A stretch of DNA of 32,490 bases from Chloroflexota bacterium (lineage in GTDB: Bacteria; Chloroflexota; Anaerolineae; Aggregatilineales; Phototrophicaceae): the NCBI GenBank assembly GCA_011523515.1, contig WTGO01000109.1, positions 1 to 32,490 of the forward strand, in the 5' to 3' direction. The position numbers were made by a program, and so were the translations under genes. Position 1 is the stretch's first letter. Each line of letters begins with the position of its first letter. Under the pieces are notes generated by a model. The model saw only the letters and a list, made by a program, of their open reading frames with translations. It was not told the DNA's origin and searched no databases. Below are positions 25,120 through 32,490 of this stretch, in pieces.

Positions 25120-25211
25120 CGACGGACGGCCGCGGAGTTCGCGGCGTAAGATGTCTGGTCGCGCATGCTTCAGATAATCATAGCGAACGCAAACCTTCAA
25201 GGATGCCAGTC

Positions 25212-26588
25212 ATGACAAATTTACCGGTGGCGATAATCGGCGCCGGGCCGGTCGGCTTGGCCGCGGCGGCACATTTGCTGGAGCGCGGCGAGCGCCCCGT
25301 CCTCTTTGAAGCCGGCAACTCCGTCGGCGCGAGCGTATTGGATTGGGGGCATGTGCGCATGTTTTCGCCCTGGGAATTCAACCTGGACGAGGCGTCTGTG
25401 CGGCTGCTGGAGGGCAGCGGCTGGGAGATGCCGCCCTTCGATGAGCTGCCGACCGGCGCCGAATTAGTCGCGCGCTATCTGCGGCCCCTGGCAGAATTGC
25501 CAGCGATGCGCGCTGTGATACGGACCGGCGCGCGCGTCGTGGGCGTCAGTCGGCGTCAGCGCGACAAGGTGAAAGATTTCGGGCGCGAGCAAGCGCCCTT
25601 TCAGCTTCATGTCCATTTCGCCGACGGCGCCGAAGCGCTGGTTGAGGCGCGCGCCGTTATCGACGCCTCCGGCGCCTGGCGCCAGCTGAACCCCATGGGC
25701 GCGAATGGCTTGCCTGCAATCGGCGAGGCCGCTTTGCGCCATCGTATTGCTTATGGGATGCCGGATGTCAAGGGAAACGACCGCGGCCGTTATGCCGGCG
25801 CGCGCGTGATGGTCGCCGGCAGCGGGCACTCGGCGATTAACGTGCTGCTGGACCTGATCGATCTGCGCGGCGACTATCCGGCAACCGAGATCGTCTGGGT
25901 GATGCGGGGGGACAATCTGCAAAAGGTGTACGGAGGCGGGGAGGCCGATGCCTTGGCAGCGCGGGGTCAGCTGGGTACGCGCATCAAGGCGGCGGTCGAC
26001 GCTGGCGCGCTGCAAATCGTGGCGCCCTTGTCCATCATTGAGGTGGAGACGATGGACGACGGGCTGTGTATTCGCGGCGATGCCTATGGCGACGTACAGG
26101 GCTATTATGCCGACGAACTGATCGTATGCACGGGAGCGCGGCCCGACCTGGCGATGTTGCGCGAATTGCGCCTCGACCTGGACCCGGCGGTGGAGGCGAC
26201 TCGCAGCCTGGCGCCGCTGATCGACCCGAACTTGCACAGCTGCGGCACGGTGCGGCCGCATGGCGAAGCCGAGCTGCGCCAGCCGGAGAAAGACTTCTAC
26301 ATCATCGGTATGAAGAGTTATGGACGGGCGCCGACATTCCTGATGGCAACCGGTTATGAACAGGCGCGCTCGGTTGTCGCGGGGCTCTGCGGCGATTGGG
26401 AAGCGGCGCGCGATGTGCGGCTGAATCTGCCGGAGACGGGCGTTTGCGTGACCGACTATGGGCTCGAGGGGACATGTTGCGCCCCGGCGGCAGCGGCGCA
26501 ACCTGCCCTGCTCGCGCTCGGCGAGATACCGATTGCGACAGGCGAGTTCGGCGGGCAGAGCGTTCAGGTGGAGCGCTGCTGCTGCTGA
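25212..26588 (+). CDS. FAD/NAD(P)-dependent oxidoreductase with Cys-rich tail
   Basis: This 458-residue flavoprotein starts with a dinucleotide-binding fold (VAIIGAGPVGLAAAAHLLERG, residues 6-24, then FEAG binding the ribose). A second Rossmann-like motif for NAD(P) is at VMVAGSGHSAINVLLDL (about 200). A terminal FAD segment reads DFYIIGMKSYGRAPTFLM. The C-terminal 50 residues contain Cys in TGVCVTDYG and EGTCCAP, and the protein ends in three consecutive Cys, which suggests thiol redox chemistry or metal/metalloid binding. The start at 25212 is preferred over 25203 because AAGGA lies 8 bases before it. It appears monocistronic. The substrate is unknown; a flavin monooxygenase or thioredoxin-reductase-like role is possible. 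Confidence 0.85.
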   Translation: MTNLPVAIIGAGPVGLAAAAHLLERGERPVLFEAGNSVGASVLDWGHVRMFSPWEFNLDEASVRLLEGSGWEMPPFDELPTGAELVARYLRPLAELPAMRAVIRTGARVVGVSRRQRDKVKDFGREQAPFQLHVHFADGAEALVEARAVIDASGAWRQLNPMGANGLPAIGEAALRHRIAYGMPDVKGNDRGRYAGARVMVAGSGHSAINVLLDLIDLRGDYPATEIVWVMRGDNLQKVYGGGEADALAARGQLGTRIKAAVDAGALQIVAPLSIIEVETMDDGLCIRGDAYGDVQGYYADELIVCTGARPDLAMLRELRLDLDPAVEATRSLAPLIDPNLHSCGTVRPHGEAELRQPEKDFYIIGMKSYGRAPTFLMATGYEQARSVVAGLCGDWEAARDVRLNLPETGVCVTDYGLEGTCCAPAAAAQPALLALGEIPIATGEFGGQSVQVERCCC

Positions 26589-26645
26589 AATGGAAGGTGC
26601 GGCATTGCGGTTATCCTGTTGCTTCCGAATACTATACAGGGTTAT

Positions 26646-26964
26646 CCACCACAGAGACACAGAAGTAAGCGCAGGAAAGTCACGCAAAAGCATTTGCCAC
26701 CGAGTACACGGAGTAAAATAAGAGGATGCCGAGTAACGCCTTCCGGCAATGTTTTGGCAGCGAACGGCCCTAAGTAGAGCTGTGGCATAGATTGAGTGAG
26801 CGTTGAAGCAATAAACAATCCTCTGTGCCCTCTTTAACACTCTGTGTCCTCTGTGGCAAGAAAGCATTCATTTGCATTGGTACAGGAGTCGCATAACTTA
26901 CCTGGTGTTACCAAGGACACAAAGCCATTTCACACCTGATCTTTGTGTCCTTTGTGTCTTTGTG
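26646..26964. repeat. Cluster of CACAGAG/CTCTGTG repeat units in a 402-base spacer
   Basis: At least four related purine/CA-rich units lie in a spacer without genes. Two forward units are at 26646-26665 (CCACCACAGAGACACAGAAG) and 26693-26725. One inverted unit is at 26820-26866 (its complement begins TTGCCACAGAGGACACAGAG). A perfect 12-bp inverted repeat AAGGACACAAAG / CTTTGTGTCCTT is at 26913-26924 and 26941-26952. Units 2 and 3 are similar in opposite orientation, so the spacer could fold into a large imperfect hairpin. No ORF or transposase is present; a related fragment is near 1993. Confidence 0.65.
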
Positions 26965-26990
26965 ATTTAGACCTGTAGAAAGGGCGCGTC

Positions 26991-27497
26991 ATGACACACC
27001 CTATGGTGCAGCAGCTGCGCTTCACACGCGGCGAGTTCCTGCGCTGTCTGGACGGCTTGAACCTGCCGGACGCTTATGTGCGTCACGGACAGATGAATTG
27101 CATCAGCTGGACGCTAGGGCATCTGGCGGCGCATGAGAATCAGGTCTTCGTCTTTTTGGCGCAGGGCAAGGTGATCCTGCCCGATCTGCGCAAGACCTGC
27201 GGTTTTGGCAGCCCGCCCTCGGCCCCGAAACTGGATGATATGTGGGCCGCATGGCATGAAGTCACCGCGCACGCGGACATCTTTCTAAATACTTTGACGA
27301 CTGAGAAGCTGCAGGAACACTTCGATTGGAAGGGCGAGCCCATGGAAGAGTCGATCGGCTCCATGCTGCACCGAACCATCTATCACTACTGGTATCACCT
27401 GGGCGAGGCGCACGCCATCCGCCAGATGCTGGGGCAGCGAAACCTGCCGCAATTTGTCGGCAAAATGGTGGATGCGCCCTACCTTCCCCACACATGA
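26991..27497 (+). CDS. DinB/YfiT-like four-helix protein
   Basis: This 168-residue protein of the DinB superfamily is a four-helix bundle that usually binds a divalent metal through three His. It matches in helix pattern and in histidines: WTLGHLAAHENQ (His44, His48) and HRTIYHYWYHLGEAHAIR (His127, His132, His136). Family members include thiol-S-transferases and many stress-induced proteins of unknown reaction, so no specific activity is assigned. The ribosome site AAAGG is about 8 bases upstream. The gene overlaps the next by ATGA, a sign of translational coupling to a C26 amidotransferase. Confidence 0.85.
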   Translation: MTHPMVQQLRFTRGEFLRCLDGLNLPDAYVRHGQMNCISWTLGHLAAHENQVFVFLAQGKVILPDLRKTCGFGSPPSAPKLDDMWAAWHEVTAHADIFLNTLTTEKLQEHFDWKGEPMEESIGSMLHRTIYHYWYHLGEAHAIRQMLGQRNLPQFVGKMVDAPYLPHT

Positions 27498-28168
27498 GCA
27501 GAAAGCCGCGCATCGGCATCACGACCAGTTTCGTCGATGGCGCGCAGTCGCTGGATGCCCGTTACGCGCGCGCGGTGGAAGCGGCCGGCGGCATCCCCAT
27601 CATCGCGCCTTTGCTTGAGCGGGAAGAAACTGCGCGCGCCTTTGCCGCCCTGCTGGACGGACTGATCATCACCGGTGGCCCGGGCATCACCCGCGGCTTG
27701 ATTGGGCGGCTGCCGCCCGACTTGCCGGCTGTCGACCGAAGACGCGACCTCAGCGACGATTTGATCTTTCGCGCGATGGCGGATCGTCCCTTCCTGGGAA
27801 TCTGCTACGGCATGCAATTCGCCAATGCCATGGCGGGCGGCAGCATTTACGGCGATGTCGAGGCGCAGGCGCAAGCGGATGCGCACAGCGTCGAGCGGGG
27901 CGCCGGCGAGCACCTGATACAGATTGCGCCGGACTGCCGTCTAAGCGTGATCCTGGGGGCGGAGCGACTGACGACCAATTCCCACCATATTCAAGCGCTG
28001 GCGGATTTGGGCGCCGGACTGCAGGTAACGGCGCGAGCGACGGACGGGGTGATCGAGGCGATTGAATCGGCTGACGGACGTATCATCGGCGTGCAATTTC
28101 ACCCCGAGCGGATGTTGGATCGGGCGCTGCCCCTCTTTAAAGATTTGGTGGCGCGCGCCGGTCGCTAA
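27494..28168 (+). CDS. Class I glutamine amidotransferase-like hydrolase (peptidase C26), short form
   Basis: This 224-residue homologue of the protein at 10058-10807 has motifs GITTSFVDGA, LIITGGPGI, the nucleophile elbow GICYGMQFANAMAGGS with Cys104, NSHHIQAL, and QFHPE with His203 and Glu205, so the Cys-His-Glu triad is complete. It is about 25 residues shorter than the first homologue, missing part of the region after the TGG motif. The ATG overlaps the DinB stop (ATGA), so expression is coupled. The gene's stop overlaps the stop of the convergent epimerase by four bases (CTAA). The substrate is unknown; a gamma-glutamyl compound is likely from the family. Confidence 0.88.
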   Translation: MSRKPRIGITTSFVDGAQSLDARYARAVEAAGGIPIIAPLLEREETARAFAALLDGLIITGGPGITRGLIGRLPPDLPAVDRRRDLSDDLIFRAMADRPFLGICYGMQFANAMAGGSIYGDVEAQAQADAHSVERGAGEHLIQIAPDCRLSVILGAERLTTNSHHIQALADLGAGLQVTARATDGVIEAIESADGRIIGVQFHPERMLDRALPLFKDLVARAGR

Positions 28169-29184
28169 AACCAGGCGATGAGCCGTGTCAGCCAATTGTC
28201 ATTTATGTAGCCGTGCCGCTGATACCATTCGAAGGTGTCGCGCAGGCTGGTCTCGATATCGATCTGCGGCGCGCCCAGTTCGCGCTCCGCTTTGCCGGCG
28301 TCGAAATAAACGTGTGAACTGCCCAGCCGTGTCTGATTGGCGTCCGTCGGCGTCTGAATGCCCAGCAGGCGCAGCAAGTCGACGAGCCGCGCTGTCGGCT
28401 CCAACAGCCAGTCCGGCGTGGAGAGCAGCGGCGGGCGCACCCCGCAGGCGGCGGCGATAAGCCCGAACCATTGTTGGTAAGTAAGATTTGCCGTGCTGAG
28501 AATGTAGCGTTCGCCCGACTCTCCACGGTCGATGGCTGCCAGGTGCGCGCGCGCCACATCACGCACATCAATGACCGATATGCCACCGGATGACAGTGGC
28601 AATAGCCACTGAAAGCGGGCTGTCTCGAGGATGAAGCTGCCCGAGATGGCGTTGAGGTCGCCGGGGCCGATTATGACGGCCGGATTGAGCGTCACCACAT
28701 CCAAGCCGTCGGCGACGAACTCGGCGGCGACTTCCTCGGCCTTGAGCTTGGTGTAGGCGTACCAGAAGCGCTCAGGCGGGAGGCTGAAACGGTCGGTCTC
28801 ATCCGCGCTCTGCGTACCGGGCCGGATGCCGATAGTGGAAGCGCTGCTGGTGAAGACGACGCGGCCGACGCCGGCGGCTATTGCGGCTGTGAGCAGGTTG
28901 CGCGTGCCCTCGACATTGACGCGCCAGAGAGCGTCGCGGTCGTCATCCTTCCAGTAGTCAGCTTTGGCCGCGACATGAAAGACGAGCTCGCAACCGGCGC
29001 AGGCGCGCTCCAGCCGGGCAATATCGTCCAGGTCGCCGGGGACAGCTTCCAACTCCAGATCGGCCAATTGGCTCAATTTCTTTTGCGAGCGATAGAAGGC
29101 GCGCACGGCGTACCCGGCTTCAATGAGCTGCCGCGCGATATGCGAGCCGACGAAGCCGGTCGCGCCGGTGACGAGAGCTTTCAT
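28165..29184 (-). CDS. NAD-dependent epimerase/dehydratase, HpnA-like extended SDR
   Basis: This 339-residue extended short-chain dehydrogenase has the NAD-binding GATGFVGSH (residues 7-15), GDLDD, FHVAA, catalytic Ser (FTSSAST, around 113) and Tyr144-x3-Lys148 (AYTKLKAEE). The overall pattern (ALVTGATGFVG, FHVAAKADYW, VNVEGTRNLL, VDVRDVARAHL) is close to what I know of hopanoid-associated sugar epimerases (HpnA) and dihydroflavonol-4-reductase-like proteins. No squalene-hopene cyclase or other hpn gene is in view, so the pathway is open. I place the start at ATG 29184, which gives MKALVTG as in relatives; the ribosome site is weak. Confidence 0.88.
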   Translation of the reverse strand: MKALVTGATGFVGSHIARQLIEAGYAVRAFYRSQKKLSQLADLELEAVPGDLDDIARLERACAGCELVFHVAAKADYWKDDDRDALWRVNVEGTRNLLTAAIAAGVGRVVFTSSASTIGIRPGTQSADETDRFSLPPERFWYAYTKLKAEEVAAEFVADGLDVVTLNPAVIIGPGDLNAISGSFILETARFQWLLPLSSGGISVIDVRDVARAHLAAIDRGESGERYILSTANLTYQQWFGLIAAACGVRPPLLSTPDWLLEPTARLVDLLRLLGIQTPTDANQTRLGSSHVYFDAGKAERELGAPQIDIETSLRDTFEWYQRHGYINDNWLTRLIAWF

Positions 29185-29229
29185 GCGCTTATCTTGCCAC
29201 AGAAAACAGGCGCGCGACACGCCCAGCGA

Positions 29230-29886
29230 CTAGAGCGCGATCAAGCCGAGCTGGGTGGCGCGGACAACAGCTTCGGTGCGGCTCTGCGCCTCGAGTTTGC
29301 CCATGATAGCGTTGACGTGAAACTTGACCGTATGCTGCGTGATGTCCAACTCCAGCGCGATCGCCCGGTTGGTCAGGCCGCGCGCGAGATGCCGCAGGAC
29401 GTCTTGCTCGCGCGCGGTCAGCGGATTATTCGTTTCAGCATCCAGGCTGTGATCCGGCGCGCCCAGCAGCGCTGACAGCTGTGGCGCGATGACGGTCAAG
29501 CCGGCGGCCAGCGCATCCAGCGCGGCGACAATGACATCGGGATCGCTCTGGCGCAGCAGGAGCGCGAAGTGCGGGAATACGCGCAAAATCTGCAGCAGCG
29601 CCGATAAGGACTGGAAGTCGTCGCCGGCGGCGGTTGCCAGCACCGGCAGGTCGCTTTCGATCCGGCTGAGACGCTCACAAATGAGGCCGCTATCCCAGCC
29701 CGCGTCAACGACAAGCGCCTCCGGCTGGACGCGGTCGATATCGCGCTGCAGATTGGCGCCGTCGACCTGCGCAATTACCGCATAACCGTGTTCCTCCAGC
29801 AGCGCGGTCAAACCCGCGCGCGCCAAGGGATTAGCCGCGACGACAAGCAAATGCGCTCCCGCGTCAAAGCGAGTTGGATCAATCAT
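29230..29886 (-). CDS. LuxR/NarL-type regulator with degenerate receiver domain
   Basis: This 218-residue protein has a receiver-like N-terminal domain (about 11-130) and a clear LuxR/GerE helix-turn-helix (about 155-218: LTAREQDVLRHLARGLTNRAI, then TVKFHVNAIMGKL). The receiver keeps the central Asp61 (LVVDAGWDSG) but lacks the acidic pair that binds Mg2+ (VVAANP where active receivers have DD). It also shows Arg-Gln (LLLRQSD) where the conserved Lys usually stands. It is therefore probably not phosphorylated normally, and no histidine kinase is adjacent. It is divergent from cyclopropane synthase, 153 bases away, and could regulate it. The ribosome site is poor. Confidence 0.85.
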   Translation of the reverse strand: MIDPTRFDAGAHLLVVAANPLARAGLTALLEEHGYAVIAQVDGANLQRDIDRVQPEALVVDAGWDSGLICERLSRIESDLPVLATAAGDDFQSLSALLQILRVFPHFALLLRQSDPDVIVAALDALAAGLTVIAPQLSALLGAPDHSLDAETNNPLTAREQDVLRHLARGLTNRAIALELDITQHTVKFHVNAIMGKLEAQSRTEAVVRATQLGLIAL

Positions 29887-29950
29887 GGGGAGAAGCCTGC
29901 AGCAGCCACCACTGCCATATACGTTTGCTTTAGCGCAACGTTGCCAATCT

Positions 29951-29959
29951 TGCTATAAT
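29951..29959 (+). promoter_or_regulatory. Extended -10 promoter of the cyclopropane synthase gene
   Basis: TGC followed directly by a perfect TATAAT lies 80 bases before the start codon at 30040. There is no good -35 hexamer at 17 bases, consistent with an extended -10 promoter that may need an activator. The divergent LuxR-type regulator is a candidate. Confidence 0.6.
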
Positions 29960-30039
29960 GGCGCGAATCTTGAACATGTGACCATGCCCGTTCCCGACCG
30001 TCGCCAAGCCTCGGCATAGTGGATGAAGGAGGCCCGATT

Positions 30040-31353
30040 ATGGATGAAGCGCGAGTCATGACACGCGCTAGTCATGTAACCAATACTCTGGATTTGCTAA
30101 GCGCAGTATTCGCCGATTATCCCGGGCGCGACTTCGCCATCCGGCTGTGGGACGGCACCATCTGGGAACCGCCGGGCAGCAGCCTGCATCGCTTCACCAT
30201 CGTGCTCAACGGCCCCTCGGCCCTGCGGAGGATGTTTTTTCCGCCCACCGAGCGCAAGCTGGGCGAAGCCTATATGTTTGGCGACTTCGAGATTGAAGGT
30301 GAATTGTACGCGGCGATCGACCTGGCGCGTTTCCTTTGGGAAGGCTGGAGTCTGTCGGATTCGCTGCGTTTCGCGCCCAAGCTGCTGCGCCTGCCCGCGC
30401 GCGATCCAGGCAGCAACAATCAAATCGCGCACCTGTCCGGCGCCAAGCATTCGGTCAACCGCGATAGGCAAGCGATTCAATACCATTACGATGTATCCAA
30501 CGAGTTCTATCAGTTGTGGCTCGATGAAAAGATGGTTTATTCATGCGCCTACTTTGAGGATCCCGCCGAAAGCATAGACTCAGCACAGGCGCGCAAGCTG
30601 GACTATATCTGCCGCAAGTTGCGGCTGCAGCCGGGCGAGCGCCTGCTTGATATCGGCTGCGGCTGGGGCGCGCTGATTATGCACGCGGCCGAACATTACG
30701 GCGTCGACGCGCTGGGCATCACCCTGGCGGAGAAGCAGCTGGCCCTGGCCAATGAGCGAATTGAGGCGGCCGGGCTATCGGGGCGCTGCCGTACGGAACT
30801 GCTGGATTACCGCAATGTGGATGAAAGCGAGCCCTTCGACAAGATCGTCAGCGTGGGCATGGTCGAGCACGTTGGGCGCGAAAATCTGGGCGTATACTTC
30901 GACAAAGCCTACCGCCTGTTGAAAACGGGCGGGGTCTTCCTCAACCACGGCATCACACTCTTCCAGGCGCCGCGGGTGGCGCAGTATGATGCGAAAGACT
31001 CATTTGTTCAGCAGTACATCTTCCCGGACGGGGATAGCCAGCATATCGCCTACGTGTTGGATGTGGCGGCCAAAGCGGGCTTTGAAGTGCGCGATGTGGA
31101 GAGCCTGCGCGAGCATTACGCTCTGACGCTGAAGAGATGGCTGCAGCGCTACGAAGCGCACGAAGAAACCATACTGGATATGCTGGGTCCGGTTGGCTAT
31201 CGGCGCTGGCGGATTTACCTGGCCGGCGCGCGCTGGACCTTTGAATCGGGCTACAATTCGATTCATCAAGCGCTGCTCTACAAATCGCGCGCTGGCAAAG
31301 GCGCGGCGGACGATCTGCCGCTCAATCGCGGCGATTGGTACAGCGACAACTGA
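30040..31353 (+). CDS. cfa: Cyclopropane-fatty-acyl-phospholipid synthase family methyltransferase
   Basis: This 437-residue SAM-dependent enzyme transfers a methylene group to the double bond of unsaturated acyl chains in membrane phospholipids; related enzymes make methyl-branched or methoxylated chains. The substrate-binding N-terminal half ends at YHYDVSNEFYQLWLD and SCAYF (about 149-172). The SAM site is LLDIGCGWGAL (GCGWG at 206-210), followed by GITLAEKQ, the catalytic-site region MVEHVG (Glu276, His277), and FLNHGIT. The start is certain: AAGGAGG lies 7 bases before the ATG at 30040. It ends 12 bases from the convergent PHP gene. Confidence 0.93.
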   Translation: MDEARVMTRASHVTNTLDLLSAVFADYPGRDFAIRLWDGTIWEPPGSSLHRFTIVLNGPSALRRMFFPPTERKLGEAYMFGDFEIEGELYAAIDLARFLWEGWSLSDSLRFAPKLLRLPARDPGSNNQIAHLSGAKHSVNRDRQAIQYHYDVSNEFYQLWLDEKMVYSCAYFEDPAESIDSAQARKLDYICRKLRLQPGERLLDIGCGWGALIMHAAEHYGVDALGITLAEKQLALANERIEAAGLSGRCRTELLDYRNVDESEPFDKIVSVGMVEHVGRENLGVYFDKAYRLLKTGGVFLNHGITLFQAPRVAQYDAKDSFVQQYIFPDGDSQHIAYVLDVAAKAGFEVRDVESLREHYALTLKRWLQRYEAHEETILDMLGPVGYRRWRIYLAGARWTFESGYNSIHQALLYKSRAGKGAADDLPLNRGDWYSDN

Positions 31354-31365
31354 TCGCCAAACAGC

Positions 31366-32205
31366 CTAAACCAGTCGCGGCTGCAATTCCGCCAGAAAGA
31401 CCGCGCTGATTTCCAATTCGTGGCGTTCGCGGTCGATAAAGTAGCTGACGCGCTCGTAGCCGGCGTCTTGCAGCTGGGCCAACGCTTTGTCAAAATCGGC
31501 GCCGACGCGGTGAGCATCGTGCGCGTCCGAGCCGAGCACGACGGGAATCCGCCGCAGCGCCATCTCCCGCAGGATTTCAGCCCCGGGATTCATCTCCGGA
31601 TATGGTTTGTTCAGGCCGCTGGTATTCAATTCCATGGCCGTGCCGGCGCGGGCGATGCGGTCGAGAACGCGGCGAAGCGTGACCATGTGCTCAGCCACCC
31701 GATACTGTTTGGGGTGCACAATCTTGACGATATCGGGGTGGCTCAGGCAATCGAAGAGACCGCTCTCGGCGGCGTTAGCCAGATTCTCGAAATAGCTCTT
31801 TTCGTATTCCAGCCGGTTCGAGCCTTCGAGGTACATCGCCTGGTATTCGTCCGTCTGCGGGTGCACCGAGCCGAGGATGTAGCTGAAGTCAGCGCGGCTG
31901 TGCAGCTCGTCCAGCCAGCTTTCCATGCCTGGCAGGTAATCGCTCTCCAGGCCCAGCCGCACATCGACGCGCCCGGCGAAACCCTCGCGCAGCTCCGCCA
32001 CCATGTCGAGATATTGCGGGAACTGCTTGCGCGTCATGCGCGCTTTGGGATTCCAGCCGAAGGGCATGGGGCTGTGGCAGGTGACGGTGATGCCGCGCAG
32101 TCCCCGGCGCTCGGCTTGCTCGGCGTAGGCGCTGAGCGGCCCGCGGGCGTGTTTGCACAGGGTCGTGTGCATGTGCGAGTCATACATATTGCTTTGGTAG
32201 GTCAT
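31366..32205 (-). CDS. PHP-domain phosphatase, HisJ-type histidinol-phosphatase family
   Basis: This 279-residue PHP-fold metal-dependent phosphoesterase has metal ligands in the order expected of the family: DSHMHTTLCKHA (His11, His13, His19), TCHSPMP (His44), GLESDY (Glu87), GSVHPQT (His115), LSHPDIV (His156), and GSDAHDAHRVG (Asp227, His229). HisJ-type members dephosphorylate histidinol phosphate in histidine synthesis, but no other his gene is near, so the substrate may be different. The start at 32205 is chosen because GGGAG lies 5 bases upstream and the product starts just before the HxH motif. It is convergent with cyclopropane synthase. Confidence 0.88.
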   Translation of the reverse strand: MTYQSNMYDSHMHTTLCKHARGPLSAYAEQAERRGLRGITVTCHSPMPFGWNPKARMTRKQFPQYLDMVAELREGFAGRVDVRLGLESDYLPGMESWLDELHSRADFSYILGSVHPQTDEYQAMYLEGSNRLEYEKSYFENLANAAESGLFDCLSHPDIVKIVHPKQYRVAEHMVTLRRVLDRIARAGTAMELNTSGLNKPYPEMNPGAEILREMALRRIPVVLGSDAHDAHRVGADFDKALAQLQDAGYERVSYFIDRERHELEISAVFLAELQPRLV

Positions 32206-32294
32206 GGGGTCTCCCGGCTGGGGCAAGCGCGAGCTATTGTGCTGGAGAAGCGAGAGGATGTCTATTGCGGGTTTAATGGCTCATCGCGCGGGCT

Positions 32295-32490
32295 TTACTC
32301 CCCGCAGTCGCCGCGGGTGTAGACATAATCGCCGCTGATCCAGCCCTCAACCCCCCAAAGCGAGACTTTGAAATAACCGTAGCGTTTTTCCTTAACGGGC
32401 AGCCAGTTTCTGCTGGCGGTTACGCCGAGGACCCGGCCGCCAGGCGGGCTATGGCGGAAGTTGAGGTCCGCCCAGGGCCGCACTTCGCAG
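32295..32490 (-). CDS. SH3b-domain protein, C-terminal fragment cut by the window edge
   Basis: The reading frame runs to the stop at 32295 and is still open at the window end, so only about the last 65 residues are seen. They form a bacterial SH3 (SH3b) domain: EVRPWADLNFRHSPPGGRVLG, then the central basic strand and the GVEGWISGDYVYTRG end. Such domains bind peptidoglycan or cell-surface ligands in secreted proteins. It resembles the C-terminal domain of the protein at 96-1514 in layout. Its N-terminus, signal peptide and other domains lie outside. Confidence 0.75.
   Translation of the reverse strand, partial: CEVRPWADLNFRHSPPGGRVLGVTASRNWLPVKEKRYGYFKVSLWGVEGWISGDYVYTRGDCGE

Noticed and set aside
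25464..26867. 467-residue open frame on the minus strand opposite the flavoprotein gene.
   Set aside because: It is a shadow frame. The plus-strand protein has clear FAD and NAD motifs, while this one shows none and runs into the repeat spacer.
27326..28168. Longer form of the second amidotransferase starting inside the DinB gene.
   Set aside because: The extra 56 residues are a shadow of the DinB frame. The ATG at 27494 in the ATGA overlap gives the usual family N-terminus.

Overview
This is a GC-rich bacterial chromosome window with no rRNA, tRNA, CRISPR array, transposase or phage gene that I can recognise. The secreted proteins carry Pro/Thr-rich linkers, SH3b and LysM modules. There are class IVb (Flp) pilins, very large multi-pass proteins with extracytoplasmic C-terminal domains, and a ten-helix FtsX-type permease. 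Together these suggest a Chloroflexota (Anaerolineae-like) bacterium, but this is inference from style and not from a marker gene.

Left part (1-7000): a secreted fibronectin-III-like/SH3b protein (-) is divergent from a small XRE regulator (+). Next comes a decayed relic, then an intact pair made of a multi-pass membrane protein and a two-LysM lipoprotein. The relic matches the junction of that same pair. An M42 metallopeptidase, an intact Flp pilin with a clear promoter and terminator, and a second, frameshifted Flp pilin follow on the minus strand.

Centre (7000-18000): an FtsX/MacB-type permease with no ATPase next to it, a class I glutamine amidotransferase of the peptidase C26 type, two tandem paralogous 840-residue membrane proteins, HemB (porphobilinogen synthase), a nitroreductase and a small acidic protein of unknown function.

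Right-centre (18200-23000): two tandem duplications side by side. A TauE/SafE permease exists as a dead copy followed by an intact copy. The intact copy is 16 bases upstream of a group II PLP-dependent decarboxylase, which is itself followed by a diverged paralogue. A decarboxylase plus anion exporter could make and export an amine or sulfonate, but the substrate cannot be read from sequence.

Right part (23000-32490): a CPA2 cation/proton antiporter with a regulatory C-terminal domain sits behind a palindromic operator-like site. It is followed by a flavoprotein with a Cys-rich tail, a repeat-filled spacer, a DinB-type protein translationally coupled to a second C26 amidotransferase, an HpnA-like NAD-dependent epimerase, a LuxR-type regulator with a degenerate receiver domain, cyclopropane-fatty-acid synthase, a PHP-family phosphatase, and the 3' end of another SH3b protein.

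The dominant theme is tandem duplication followed by decay: four or five separate gene or gene-pair duplications occur within 32 kb. I see no convincing new defence or mobile system. The most unusual items are the two-gene relic, the frameshifted pilin with a hairpin six bases past the frame break, the duplicated exporter/decarboxylase block and the palindromic promoter site.
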